Assembly (NCBI GenBank): GCA_963702765.1
Contig: CAVPEB010000008.1
Location: forward strand, 42,937-106,936
DNA from: DATMNR01 sp963702765
GTDB lineage: Bacteria > Chloroflexota > Ktedonobacteria > Ktedonobacterales > Ktedonobacteraceae
Length of the DNA stretch: 64,000 nucleotides
Direction of reading: 5' to 3'
Shown: positions 24,773-33,881 of the stretch, piece by piece
Position numbering within the stretch: position 1 is the first letter of the stretch
Layout of the letters: each line of letters begins with the position of its first letter
Translations under genes and position numbers: made by a program
The notes under the pieces: model-generated
Database searches by the model: none
Told to the model about the DNA's origin: nothing
The model's input: the letters and a program-made list of their open reading frames with translations, nothing else

Positions 24773-26224
24773 TTAGGGTGCAGCAGCCGGTACACTACCA
24801 GGTACACTTTGGCCACTTGAAGGCGCTCCAACGGGCAATATTGATGTTGGTGGCAAATTCATAGAATCGAGCAACATATTTTGATCTACGGGCGTAATCG
24901 TTGTGGTTGGTAAAGCTTGTTGTTCCAGGATCCAGTTTGAAAGGGCATTATATTGGAGCGTTTGTAACATGCTCGGATCAATAGGACGCGATGGATCAAT
25001 ACTCATGATCTGTGCGATATGGTAAGATCCGTTTTCTTTCAAAACAGGACTTACTTCGTAAATGTAACGAGCTGGATCGAATAGCCAGTTCTCCACAACT
25101 GCGGCATTCTGATTCAATGCATATTGACCACGAGCTAACCAGCCCTGGCTCCCGCCACTGCTAGCTGTCGTTGTATCCTTCGATTGCTTGCTCGCAATCT
25201 TACCGAAATCTCCCCCATTTTTGAGATCGTGGAGTATCTGATTAGCTGCTGCCTCAGTATCAACTGTAATTGTTCGAGACAGAATCTGGTATGCGGGTGA
25301 AACGATCGTCGATGCAAGATAGGTCTGCATGTTATCGCGACGCACTTTTAGGGTAAGCATGCTCACGACATCATCATTAGAAATTCCCATCTGGTTGAGA
25401 AAGGAGTTATAACTGGTAGTAGCTGGTAGGGTTGCTTTCAAGTCATTTAGAGCTTTGTTCACCTGAGCATCTGTTGGATTTACCTTATTCTGAACTTCAG
25501 GGCTTTGTAAGGTAAGCCACTCACGGATAAGCTCGTCATCTTGTAGCCAGGACACACTATCGTTGGCAACTTGCGATTGGGTGAAGGACTGCTTTGCCAG
25601 TGGTATTGTATTCTGGTTTAAATTGGCAATTTGGCCCGTGAGTTTTTGATGGGTAGCCTGAGCGTCAGTTAATTGTTTTTTTGTGGATTGAAGCTGATTC
25701 TCAAGATTTGTACGTTGTTGAGATGGCCCAGCCGGTAAAGCTTTGATCTCCTTGTTTAAGGTATCAACCTGCTGGGTGAGGTCATTTATTGTCTTTAGTT
25801 GCACTGCATCCTGTTTAGTCAGATCATTGGCTTGTGCTACAAGGCCTTGATTCCCATAGATGCTATTGTATACAAGTTGAGTCTTCACTGCCACCATTTT
25901 GCGATATTGCGATTGGGGAATCTGGTGTCCATTGACGCTTGTAATAGGCTTTCCAGGGATGATGATGTTGATACTTATCCAGAAGGCAAGGATTGTTCCA
26001 ATGATAAGGAAACCAAAAATGCCTGCCATAGTCCAGGTAGCGCGACGCTGAATTTTCACCTTTTCTGCATGAGAAAGATGTTTTCCCCATCCAAAAATGA
26101 GGGGTTTACCGTCTCGTCGGGCTTCTACGTGCGCTGTCTGTTTATAATATTTCTTAGGTTTCGAAGAACGCGTCGTTCTCTGCTTTACCGGCCGTTTTAC
26201 CGGCTGTTCAGTCTGACTTGTCAT
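24773..26224 (-). CDS. Membrane-anchored peptidyl-prolyl isomerase (SurA/PrsA-like, parvulin domain)
   Basis: The 483-residue product has a basic cytoplasmic start of about 50 residues and one membrane segment near residues 47-72 (GIFGFLIIGTILAFWISI). A Gln/Lys-rich coiled-coil stretch lies around residues 120-190. The SurA_N-like segment is followed by a parvulin-type rotamase domain near residues 315-420, containing ILHDLKNGGDFGKIASKQS and GGSQGWLARGQYAL. The tail is Pro/Ser/Gly-rich. It probably assists folding of secreted proteins on the outer face of the membrane. There is no lipobox, unlike PrsA. Confidence 0.82.
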   Translation of the reverse strand: MTSQTEQPVKRPVKQRTTRSSKPKKYYKQTAHVEARRDGKPLIFGWGKHLSHAEKVKIQRRATWTMAGIFGFLIIGTILAFWISINIIIPGKPITSVNGHQIPQSQYRKMVAVKTQLVYNSIYGNQGLVAQANDLTKQDAVQLKTINDLTQQVDTLNKEIKALPAGPSQQRTNLENQLQSTKKQLTDAQATHQKLTGQIANLNQNTIPLAKQSFTQSQVANDSVSWLQDDELIREWLTLQSPEVQNKVNPTDAQVNKALNDLKATLPATTSYNSFLNQMGISNDDVVSMLTLKVRRDNMQTYLASTIVSPAYQILSRTITVDTEAAANQILHDLKNGGDFGKIASKQSKDTTTASSGGSQGWLARGQYALNQNAAVVENWLFDPARYIYEVSPVLKENGSYHIAQIMSIDPSRPIDPSMLQTLQYNALSNWILEQQALPTTTITPVDQNMLLDSMNLPPTSILPVGAPSSGQSVPGSVPAAAP

Positions 26225-26359
26225 TTTTCTTCCCTCTTGCCAAAGGACACTGGTGTTGGTTCACATAACGCACAAACACAGCAAAGACAAATTGTGTGCT
26301 ACTTTTCTGACTTGAAGCATCACATGATCTTCGCTGTGTAGTGCAATAAGAGTCAAGCT

Positions 26360-26647
26360 CTACATGCCGCGTATATGCTCTGCCGTGTAGGGTAGCAGGG
26401 CCATGAGTCTCGCTTGCTTGATAGCTACGCTGAGACGTCTCTGGTGCTTAGCGCAAGTACCTGTCTTTCGACGAGGTTCAATTTTACCACGATCAGAGAT
26501 ATACCGTTTCATAAAACGGTTCGCGTCTTTATAATCAATTTCACGCACATGATCGTGACAAAACTGGCATATTTTACGGCGAGAAGTTCGCTCTCCACGC
26601 CCGCCCGGTCGCTCGCGACGCGGGCCTGATTCAGATCGTCTTTGCAC
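26360..26647 (-). CDS. rpsR: 30S ribosomal protein S18
   Basis: S18 binds the platform of the small subunit together with S6. The 95-residue product has a basic Arg/Gly-rich N-terminus, then CQFCHDHVREIDYKDANRFM, KIEPRRKTGTCAKHQRRLSV and AIKQARLMALLPYT, all typical. Four candidate metal-binding residues (C, C, H, C) are present as in zinc-type S18. It is the last gene of the rpsF-ssb-rpsR unit. Confidence 0.96.
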   Translation of the reverse strand: MQRRSESGPRRERPGGRGERTSRRKICQFCHDHVREIDYKDANRFMKRYISDRGKIEPRRKTGTCAKHQRRLSVAIKQARLMALLPYTAEHIRGM

Positions 26648-26710
26648 GGACTATTCTCCTCTATATCCCTCTTTTGCTCTCGGCATTAGAAAGGAATTTC
26701 TTCTGGATCT

Positions 26711-27120
26711 TTAGGATAAGTCGTCCGGGTAGTCGGGAAGAAAGGGATCGTTGCTGTCACCTGCACCTACTGCTGAATAGCTCTCTGAACTGCTAGATGC
26801 AGCCTTGGAGTTAAGCATCTCCATATCGTTGGCGATGACATCGACTGCTGTACGTTGTACGCCTTCTCTGTCAGTATACTTGCGCTGCGTCAGGCGGCCC
26901 TCTATATAGACTTTAGAGCCTTTGTGCAGATAGCGTTCGCAGAGTTTCTGCGAGCTGGCGCCATGCAACAATGTTAAACCACTCGGTCTCTTCTTTTCTC
27001 CACTGCTAGTTTTTTTCGGCTTACAGCTAGGCTGAACTTAGTAACAGGAGTGCCTTCTGCTGTGACATTCAATTCGGGATCTCTTCCCAGATTCCCGATG
27101 AGCATGATTTTGTTTAGCAT
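26711..27120 (-). pseudogene. ssb: Single-stranded DNA-binding protein SSB, interrupted by two frameshifts
   Basis: The position between rpsF and rpsR and the sequence identify SSB. Reading from ATG at 27120 gives MLNKIMLIGNLGRDPEL and TPVTKFSLAVSRKKLAVEK, then the frame breaks. Removing one base from the T4 run at 26994-26997 (A4 on the coding strand) continues as EETEWFNIVAWRQLAE. Removing one from T3 at 26945-26947 continues as LCERYLHKGSKVYIEGRL and runs to a normal acidic tail. The repaired protein has 135 residues and a complete OB fold. The total length of 410 nt is two more than a multiple of three. SSB is essential, so sequencing error is more likely than true inactivation, unless another ssb exists. 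Confidence 0.88.
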
Positions 27121-27207
27121 TGTCTGTCAATATCCTTTCAGCGTATATAACGCTTTAGATAACTCCTCATTTGAGACCGGTTGACGAACTACCCGAAAGA
27201 ATCCTCA

Positions 27208-27744
27208 CTACGCTTCGATAGTTTCTTCTTCTTCAATTGCGGGTGGAACATACTCAATCTCTTCAGGTGAGAGCACGATTGGCTCCTCTTCACTGACGAG
27301 TACTTCCTCTTCTGGTTCAGCGACTATTTCAACTGGTACCTGCGCTTCTTCTGCAGCTTCTGGCTCAGCAGTTATAGTAGCCTGGGCTTGACTTGCAGCA
27401 GCGGCGGCACGAGCCTCGCGCTCTTCTCGTTCTTCGCGCTCCTTCTGCACTGCTTTAGGATCGCGCCTCTTGACCAGGTGTCGCATTACTTCCTCAGAAA
27501 CCTTGAGGGTTCGATCGAGTTCAAGTACGGTCTCAGGGGTCAAGATCATATCGATAAACACGTAATAGCCGTCGCGATGATGTTCAATAGGGTATGCCAG
27601 ACGGCGGCGCCCCCACTGATTTACTTTGACGACCTGACCGTCATAGTTATTGACGATCTTCTCAATGCGCTCTAGGATTGCGCTTGTCTGCTCTTCGCTG
27701 ACTTCGGGGTTGAGAATGAAGCCTAGTTCATAGTCACGCCTCAC
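27208..27744 (-). CDS. rpsF: 30S ribosomal protein S6 with acidic tail
   Basis: S6 pairs with S18 on the small-subunit platform. The GTG start at 27744 is chosen because GGAGG lies 7 nt upstream and the family begins RRDYELGFILNPEVSEEQT. The core continues with VNQWGRRRLAYPIEHHRDGY and VLELDRTLKVSEEVMRHLV. After about residue 100 the protein continues with an Ala/Glu-rich helix and a strongly acidic Val/Glu/Pro tail, reaching 178 residues in place of about 95-100. An in-frame ATG at 27762 would put the ribosome binding site inside the gene. It heads the rpsF-ssb-rpsR operon. Confidence 0.94.
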   Translation of the reverse strand: MRRDYELGFILNPEVSEEQTSAILERIEKIVNNYDGQVVKVNQWGRRRLAYPIEHHRDGYYVFIDMILTPETVLELDRTLKVSEEVMRHLVKRRDPKAVQKEREEREEREARAAAAASQAQATITAEPEAAEEAQVPVEIVAEPEEEVLVSEEEPIVLSPEEIEYVPPAIEEEETIEA

Positions 27745-27974
27745 GAAGCCACCTCCTTCCATTGGGTATGCATCTGGACGCATTACGTTCAAGCAAAAAG
27801 CCGTAACTGCCAGAGCAGGTGGAGCATCGATACTACATCGACACAAAAACTGATTGCCGCTAACTAGTCTAAATCAGGTTGCGACATTGCCTTCGATTTA
27901 CATATGCTTGCACTCCTTTCGGGAGATGCATTTTGCACCCGAAAACCAGAACAAGTTATCTGGGGTGAAAGCAC
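27745..27974 (-). promoter_or_regulatory. Structured rpsF leader (candidate S6:S18 binding region)
   Basis: The likely transcript has a 230-nt leader. Near its 5' end a stem is formed by CTCC and GGAG around CGAAA, flanked by GCA/TGC (about 27903-27925 on the + strand). It competes with a pairing CGGG/CCCG with TGCA/TGCA just upstream. A CCG lies in the loop region. Leaders of rpsF in many bacteria carry an S6:S18-binding hairpin with a conserved CCG, so this is a candidate for the same feedback. The rest of the leader has no clear structure. Confidence 0.4.
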
Positions 27975-27980
27975 CTCGCT

Positions 27981-28009
27981 ATTATAACATTGTTCACTAT
28001 TTCTGACAA
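27981..28009 (-). promoter_or_regulatory. Sigma-70-type promoter of rpsF-ssb-rpsR
   Basis: On the - strand TTGTCA (28009-28004) and a perfect TATAAT (27986-27981) are separated by exactly 17 nt. It is the only strong promoter in the divergent gap before rpsF. Confidence 0.75.
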
Positions 28010-28199
28010 TAGAAGATGACATAAGGCCTTCAACTTTACATTCTTTTAATACATGTGAAAAGTGGAAAAGCGGAAATCACACTGGAGTGCGTTATTTGTA
28101 ACGGATAGCTGTAGTGTTTCGTCGCATTCATTGACAGTGTTCAATATCTCACTACATACTTTATGTAGCACCTGGCTATTCATGATAAACGGTGGAGCT

Positions 28200-30008
28200 A
28201 TGCAACGGCGAACCAGTGAAGATAGAGCGCGATCTATGCGCGCACATAGAACCCAACCTGCGTTACCAGGAGTGACTCTCCCAACGGCTTCTGTTAAAGT
28301 GCAGCAACAAGGTTCTACTTTGCCACAATCTCCCAGAGGTAAAAAGCAGCCACGGTATGCAAGGCAAGCTGCATTTAAACTGCTTGGTGCAGGTCTTCTG
28401 CTCATCTTGCTCTATCTCGCTATGTATCCTTTGTTTGCAGCGTTGGGTAACAAACCTCTTAACCAGGCCTACTATGTGAAGTTTCCCTGGCTGCCGCATC
28501 TGTTTTGGACATCCTGGGCATCCTATCTCGTTCAGGGTCTGAAGCATATCCCAATATTTGATCTAAGTAATAGAGCTTCACCAACAACATCTGTGAACGG
28601 GTATGCTAATTTGCTGCTGGTATTGTTTGTGCTGGCTTTTGCATTGGTTTTCTTTGCTTCTCGTGTAGCCACCAGGGTAATGCGTGAGCGGCTCACTCCG
28701 AAAGATCGATCGTTGCTTTTCTGGACAGTATGTATTCTAACGGGAGTTTTTGGTGTCATCTTTATTTTTGCTCCTGCGGTGATGTCACAAGATATTTTTC
28801 TCTATGCAACGTATGGGCGCATGGCATCAATCTTTAACATCAATCCATTTGTAGTGAATCCGACAACGAATGCAACCTATCTTTTCCACACATTCATTCA
28901 GGAAAAAGGGTTGGGGATTGCTCATTACGGACCTCTCTGGATAGATATGACCGTGCCAGTTGTGTTAGTAGCGCGTGCGAGTGTGGTGAACATTCTGTTT
29001 GGATTTCGCTTGCTTGGCTTCATTTTTTATGTGGCGAATACGATGTTAATCTGGGCAATCCTTGCTAAACTTAAACCAGAGATACGTATTTCTGGAGTAA
29101 TCTTATTCGCGTGGAATCCCCTGGTGCTTCTGCTGGGCGTAAGTGAGGTGCATTACGAAGTAGTAGTCATTGCCTTTTTATTGCTAGGTGCGCTTTTCTT
29201 CCAACGCCGTTCATTTTTGGCAAGTTGGGTTTTTATGCTACTTGCGGTCCTCCTCAATGTATTTTGTCTTCTACTTTTGCCCCTGTTCTTGAAGTTACTC
29301 TGGAAGGAAACTCGAGTAATGCGAGGTGGAAGGCGGTTCTTGTGGTGGTTTACACTAATCAGTCTTTCTGCGGCAATAGTGGTTCTGGCTTTTGCACCAT
29401 ACATGCGGGGATGGGGATTTACTGGTATTATGTCGAATGTGGAAGGGACTTTCTTAGAAGGAAATGCAATTCATTCACTGGATGCAGCGATCCTCTATCT
29501 TCCCATGGGGTTTCCTCTGTTTTTGTCATGGTTTGCAGCCCCGTATCATTGGACAATTATTGCAGGGATTACAATCGGAAGCCTCCTGTTATTTGGTTTA
29601 TGGCTTGCTGATACCTTAGAACTGATTTTGCTTTTCAGCAGTTGGATATTTCTTGCTTTGACTGTACTGTTACCTGTTCATTGGCCATGGTTCATGCTAC
29701 TGCCTCTGGCTCTGGCAATTGTCAGCACGAGTCGTTATACTATCCTACTCGCGATATTGCTTACGGTGGGTGCTGCTTTGGAATACTACTTCCTGCTCTG
29801 GCCAAAGGTATGGCCAAACCTGGCACTTGTGACAATAGGCTTACCTCTGCTCATATGGGGATGGACATTGTTCTTTACTGCGACCTGGTTGATGGCACGT
29901 CCAAAAGAAACAGAGCAACAGTCATCCAAATCGATCCAGAATTTCCGCTTCTCACGCCCTCCTTTACTGTCGCGACCCTCCTGGCCTGGCCGGAGAAAGC
30001 AGATATAA
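28200..30008 (+). CDS. Polytopic membrane glycosyltransferase (MptB/GT87-like)
   Basis: The 602-residue product has a basic, proline-containing cytoplasmic N-terminus of about 60 residues and then at least eleven hydrophobic segments. The loop after the second or third segment has AVMSQDIFLYATYGRMAS and FNINPFVVNPTTNA, a pattern seen in polyprenyl-phosphomannose-dependent alpha-mannosyltransferases. Such enzymes add sugars to lipids or glycans on the outer face of the membrane. The start ATG at 28200 follows GGTGGAG; the frame extends 46 codons upstream without a better site. The exact sugar and acceptor cannot be told. Little else in the window shares this pathway except the GT39 protein at 40.4 kb. 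Confidence 0.72.
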   Translation: MQRRTSEDRARSMRAHRTQPALPGVTLPTASVKVQQQGSTLPQSPRGKKQPRYARQAAFKLLGAGLLLILLYLAMYPLFAALGNKPLNQAYYVKFPWLPHLFWTSWASYLVQGLKHIPIFDLSNRASPTTSVNGYANLLLVLFVLAFALVFFASRVATRVMRERLTPKDRSLLFWTVCILTGVFGVIFIFAPAVMSQDIFLYATYGRMASIFNINPFVVNPTTNATYLFHTFIQEKGLGIAHYGPLWIDMTVPVVLVARASVVNILFGFRLLGFIFYVANTMLIWAILAKLKPEIRISGVILFAWNPLVLLLGVSEVHYEVVVIAFLLLGALFFQRRSFLASWVFMLLAVLLNVFCLLLLPLFLKLLWKETRVMRGGRRFLWWFTLISLSAAIVVLAFAPYMRGWGFTGIMSNVEGTFLEGNAIHSLDAAILYLPMGFPLFLSWFAAPYHWTIIAGITIGSLLLFGLWLADTLELILLFSSWIFLALTVLLPVHWPWFMLLPLALAIVSTSRYTILLAILLTVGAALEYYFLLWPKVWPNLALVTIGLPLLIWGWTLFFTATWLMARPKETEQQSSKSIQNFRFSRPPLLSRPSWPGRRKQI

Positions 30009-30065
30009 TAGTTCTGGTTCAGAAGGATTTCATAGCATATACTACTACAAAGTACAAGCGATATT

Positions 30066-30093
30066 GAGATTTGAATTTAAGTATTCAAATCTC
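30066..30093. promoter_or_regulatory. Perfect inverted repeat upstream of the oxidoreductase gene
   Basis: GAGATTTGAAT (30066-30076) and ATTCAAATCTC (30083-30093) are perfect 11-bp arms with a 6-bp centre. It ends about 6 nt before the TAGGAGAAATAG ribosome binding site. No T-run follows, so an operator or translation-control hairpin is more likely than a terminator. Confidence 0.5.
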
Positions 30094-30111
30094 ATCATTA
30101 GGAGAAATAGC

Positions 30112-30741
30112 ATGACAGCAAACAAATTGACAATCACTATCCTGGGTGCAGGTAATATCGGCGGCACACTTGGGCGAAAATGGCATGCTGCAATGCACCA
30201 GGTTATTTTTGGAGTAAATAACCCTGAAGGTAAACATGGAACTGAATTGCGTGCCGAGCTGGGTGCGAGTGTAATTGTTGCCACAGCCTCCGAGGCACTT
30301 GCGCATGAAGCTGATGTCGTTGTAATGGCTCTACCTGGCACCGCAATGGAATCATCGATTATAACCCATGCAGCCCAACTCGATGGCAAGGTCATTATAG
30401 ATACTGCTAATCGCCTGGGAGGTGGCCCTATGAACAGCCTGGTAACGTTCCAGAAGTATACACCACACGCGCAAATCTATCGCGCATTCAACACACTTGG
30501 TTGGGAAAACTTTGCTGATCCACTATTCGATGGTGTACAGGCTGATTTGTTTTACTGTGGTCCTGAAGGTGAGTCTCAAAAGATTGCGGAGCAGCTCATT
30601 TCAGATGTTGGCTTGAGGCCCATATATCTTGGCGGTATCGAGCAAACATCGCTGGTGGATAGTATCGGAAGCCTCTGGTTTGCGCTCGTCTTTGGGCAGC
30701 ATAAAAGTCGACACCTTGCATTCAAAATGCTCATGCGGTAG
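30112..30741 (+). CDS. NADPH-dependent F420 reductase-type oxidoreductase
   Basis: This 209-residue protein has an N-terminal Rossmann fold with ITILGAGNIGGTLGRKWHAA at residues 7-26, the standard dinucleotide loop of the F420-dependent NADP oxidoreductase family. Next comes ADVVVMALPGTAMESSII, and the motif AFNTLGWENFADPLFDG is common in the family. Members reduce F420 or have uncharacterised reductase activity, so the exact substrate is open. ATG at 30112 is chosen for its strong TAGGAG site. A perfect inverted repeat lies directly upstream. It has no obvious partner gene. Confidence 0.78.
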   Translation: MTANKLTITILGAGNIGGTLGRKWHAAMHQVIFGVNNPEGKHGTELRAELGASVIVATASEALAHEADVVVMALPGTAMESSIITHAAQLDGKVIIDTANRLGGGPMNSLVTFQKYTPHAQIYRAFNTLGWENFADPLFDGVQADLFYCGPEGESQKIAEQLISDVGLRPIYLGGIEQTSLVDSIGSLWFALVFGQHKSRHLAFKMLMR

Positions 30742-31017
30742 TCATCCATCATTTGGCCTGAAACCTCCAACTCGAATTTGACACTGATATTTTACTTTCC
30801 ATAGTAAAATAGGGCTTCTCACTAATCAGAATCCTTCTGTATATCTGGCTTGTTTGCGAACCGATGCGGAAGAGAATATTCTGTTGGGAGCCCTTTCTAG
30901 TGATAAAAGGTTGACACCTTCAATTTAATATGCTAAAAATATAGTACGTATAAAAAATTATTGAACATAGTATATATCTGGCTCATATTATGTTATTTTC
31001 CATGATACAAGAGGCAG
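30742..31017 (+). other. Intergenic region before ArsR-like regulator
   Basis: This 276-nt AT-rich space has an inverted repeat ATTTTAC/GTAAAAT (30789-30795 and 30804-30810). A TTGACA at 30912-30917 has no ideal -10 box at 17 nt, but several TATA-like boxes lie further on. It probably holds the promoter and operator of the regulator gene. No gene is seen. Confidence 0.4.
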
Positions 31018-31680
31018 GTGAATGTATTGCAAACTAAAGATGATATCGACTCAATTCCAGTTTTAGCCGGTGATATACCTGTAACAATGCCCGATCTGCC
31101 TGTTTACATTGTCATCAATACCTTGCAGCAGTTCAAAGCCATCAGTGATCCTATACGGTCTCGTATATTGGGCATTATTCAGAACCAACCGGCGACAGCC
31201 AAACAGATTGCGGACAGTCTTCAAGCCAGCCCTGGTGCAATTGGTCATCACTTGCATGTTCTCGAGGCGGCAGGATTAGCAAAGATTGTCACTCGTCGCC
31301 TGATACGTGGGATCGTTGCGAATTATTATACACGCACAGCTCGTATCTTCAAGTATGATCTACCACGTGAAGTAACAGGCAATACATCAATAAACCTCGA
31401 TATTATGGCGAAGGCATATGAAGAACAAGCTGAAGCAGAAACAAATGAAGATGTAGATGTTCATCAATGTGCGTCATTTCCACATGTGCGCCTTTCGCCA
31501 GAGCGTGCTGAGTACTATTCTAAGCGCATCCAGGCACTGGTAGATGATATTTTGCTTGAAACACCTGAACCTGAAGGTAAGGTATACGGAGTGCTTGTCT
31601 CAATGTTCATGTCGCCTGCATATATGCAAGATCTTACTGCGCTTCCACCTGTAGAATCGACAGATACAGGCAAACCATGA
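31018..31680 (+). CDS. ArsR-family winged-helix transcriptional regulator
   Basis: The 220-residue protein has an ArsR/HTH_20-type winged helix at about residues 38-105. It contains LQQFKAISDPIRSRILGIIQ, a recognition-helix region QIADSLQASPGAIGHHLHVL and wing residues up to NYYTRTARIFKY. The C-terminal half is an extra domain of about 110 residues with one cysteine and one histidine close together (DVHQC). It is larger than classical metal-sensing ArsR proteins and has no clear metal-binding motif. It lies 100 nt upstream of an MFS exporter gene on the same strand, so control of that exporter is likely. The GTG start is tentative; a TTG at 31027 is possible. Confidence 0.82.
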   Translation: MNVLQTKDDIDSIPVLAGDIPVTMPDLPVYIVINTLQQFKAISDPIRSRILGIIQNQPATAKQIADSLQASPGAIGHHLHVLEAAGLAKIVTRRLIRGIVANYYTRTARIFKYDLPREVTGNTSINLDIMAKAYEEQAEAETNEDVDVHQCASFPHVRLSPERAEYYSKRIQALVDDILLETPEPEGKVYGVLVSMFMSPAYMQDLTALPPVESTDTGKP

Positions 31681-31780
31681 GGAAACTCCTGATGTAGGAT
31701 GGCATGAAAAGCCACATGTAGGCAGTTTTTGCTCGGAGAACGATAGTTTCGAACTGGCTAATATTGCAAAGGAGCTTATA

Positions 31781-33064
31781 ATGCAAAATAACGCCATTTC
31801 GCGGAAACAAGTGAGAAAGTTCAGTAGTGACTTTTGGAAATACTGGACAGGTCAGACTATCTCAAACCTTGGCAGCTCTATAACCCTCTTTGCACTGCCT
31901 TTGTTAGTCTATAAAATCAGTGGCTCTGCGCTCGACCTGGGAATTGCTTCTGCCGCCACCTTTTTGCCTTATCTGCTCTTCGGGCTGATATTAGGTGCCT
32001 GGGCAGATCGCGTAAATCGTAAGCGCATGATGATAGGCACTGATATTGGTCGCGCTCTCATTATAGTTACGATACCCTTACTATTTGCCTTCGGCTTACT
32101 TACTATCTGGTGGATTTACATTGTAGCGTTTATTCACGCCACATTGACGATTTGCTTCGAAGCTGGAGAGTTCGCTGCTATCCCTAGTCTGGTTAATCAA
32201 GATGATCTGGTCACAGCAAATGGACGAATTCAAGCAAGTTATTCCGGTGCAAGTATCGTTGGTCCATTACTAGCTGGTGTTCTTGTCACGTTAATGCCTC
32301 TGTCTACCCTTTTATTGTTTGATTCTCTTTCATTTCTGGCATCATCATTCTCCCTTGCACTTATCAGTATCAGTTTCAACAAGGGTGAGAAACGCGCTCC
32401 TACCAGTATACGTAGCGATGTGGTTGAAGGGCTGCGTTATGTGTTCAGTAATCCAGTATTGCGCAATATCTCGATCATGATGGCACTGGTAAACTTTGTT
32501 GGTTCAACGGCATATGCGCAACTGATCTTTTTTGCTAAATCGCAACTGCAGGCAACTGATTTCCAGGCAAGTCTGCTGTACTCAGCAGGAAGTCTTGGGG
32601 TTGTCATACTGGCATTAGCGGCGGGACCGTTACGTAAACATTGGAGTTTCAGTACAGTGGCATTGGGTGCGTTGATGTTGGAGGGGATACTAACTGTCAT
32701 TTTTTCCCTTATGCACATGTATTGGGCGGCTGTTGTACTGTGGACTCTGATCGGAGGTTTAGGTATCCTCTTTAATATAAATACAAGCAGCTTGCGGCAG
32801 ACAATTGTCCCAAATCATTTATTAGGGAGAGTAATGAGTATTGCCAGTGTGATTGCCTGGTCTGCTATTCCATTGGGAAGCTTACTTGGAGGTTTCGCAA
32901 TCTCGTGGACACAAAATGTCGCGCTGGTATATGGTGTGATTGGGGCGTTGATATTCCTGATATCGTTCGGTTTTTCATTTACTGCTCTTGGACATGCTGA
33001 TAAGTATATTTCAAAACAGAATGCTGACGAAATGAAAGAGTCGCAGAAGGTTCTAGAGAGGTAA
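31781..33064 (+). CDS. Major facilitator superfamily transporter (MFS_3-type exporter)
   Basis: The 427-residue product has about twelve hydrophobic segments. The loop between segments 2 and 3 carries the MFS signature GLILGAWADRVNRKRMMIGT, and NLGSSITLFALPLLVYKISG is at the start of segment 1. The type is close to proposed macrolide or enterobactin exporters. It probably exports a small molecule under control of the upstream ArsR-like protein. Its stop (33062-33064) abuts the stop of the convergent phosphatase gene without a terminator between them. Confidence 0.85.
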   Translation: MQNNAISRKQVRKFSSDFWKYWTGQTISNLGSSITLFALPLLVYKISGSALDLGIASAATFLPYLLFGLILGAWADRVNRKRMMIGTDIGRALIIVTIPLLFAFGLLTIWWIYIVAFIHATLTICFEAGEFAAIPSLVNQDDLVTANGRIQASYSGASIVGPLLAGVLVTLMPLSTLLLFDSLSFLASSFSLALISISFNKGEKRAPTSIRSDVVEGLRYVFSNPVLRNISIMMALVNFVGSTAYAQLIFFAKSQLQATDFQASLLYSAGSLGVVILALAAGPLRKHWSFSTVALGALMLEGILTVIFSLMHMYWAAVVLWTLIGGLGILFNINTSSLRQTIVPNHLLGRVMSIASVIAWSAIPLGSLLGGFAISWTQNVALVYGVIGALIFLISFGFSFTALGHADKYISKQNADEMKESQKVLER

Positions 33065-33865
33065 TTAAGATGAGGTGCTTTCCTTTGTTAGCTCTTTCAT
33101 CAGATCAGCCAGATCTATGTAGACATGATCAGGCTTGATGGAAGATTTTTCAAGATCTTCGCGCGAACTGCTGCCGGAAAGTACTAACAACGTATGCGTA
33201 CCTGCATTTCGACCGGCTAGAATATCCACTTGCAAGCCATCGCCAACCATCACTGTCTCGTCTGGTTGGCTGCTTAGCATATGCATAGCTTCCTGGAGCA
33301 ACATTGGCTCAGGTTTACCTACAACTTCCGGGGTCACTCCACTTGCCGTTTCAATTGCTGCTGCCAGAGCGCCACAGCCAGGAATGAAACCACCGGCAAT
33401 TGGCAAAACGGGGTCTCGATTGATTGTGACAAATAGAGCGCCTGAACGAACAGCTTGCATTGCGTGTGTCATAACGGCATAATCGAAGTTGCGGTCGAGT
33501 CCAACGAGAACAGCATCAGCTTGCTGAGCATCAACGCTCGCCGCTTTCAAGCCATGTGACTCAACGAGGTCGATAAGGGGCTGTTCACCCACGACGTATA
33601 CCACTCCTTGAGGTATGCGGCGGGCAATGTTTTGTACTGCGGCTTGGCCCGCTGTAAGCAGGTGCGCATTATCGGTTGCAATACCCAGGCGTTCAAGCTT
33701 TGCACGAACCTGAGTGCCTGTCGCGAAAGAATTATTCGTCAGGAAAAGGTATTTTTTGTGATGCGCCTCAAGCCAATCGATACATTCTTTTGCGCCCGGC
33801 AACAATTCGTTACCTCGATATATTACTCCATCGAGATCAATCAAATAGGCTGAATACGGTAACAT
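33065..33865 (-). CDS. HAD-superfamily phosphatase, NagD/PGP type IIA
   Basis: The 266-residue protein has the HAD motifs in order: YLIDLDGVIYRGNELLPGAK with the nucleophilic Asp, YLFLTNNSFATG with the threonine of motif II, and VMVGDGLQVDILAGRNAGTH with motif IV. The cap domain of the IIA class lies between motifs II and III, including ADAVLVGLDRNFDY. Relatives dephosphorylate nucleotides, phosphoglycolate or sugar phosphates. ATG at 33865 is preferred because it starts at the fold and follows AGGGAG. It lies 16 nt after dnaA on the same strand. Confidence 0.87.
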   Translation of the reverse strand: MLPYSAYLIDLDGVIYRGNELLPGAKECIDWLEAHHKKYLFLTNNSFATGTQVRAKLERLGIATDNAHLLTAGQAAVQNIARRIPQGVVYVVGEQPLIDLVESHGLKAASVDAQQADAVLVGLDRNFDYAVMTHAMQAVRSGALFVTINRDPVLPIAGGFIPGCGALAAAIETASGVTPEVVGKPEPMLLQEAMHMLSSQPDETVMVGDGLQVDILAGRNAGTHTLLVLSGSSSREDLEKSSIKPDHVYIDLADLMKELTKESTSS

Positions 33866-33881
33866 AGAACTCCCTAATGAA

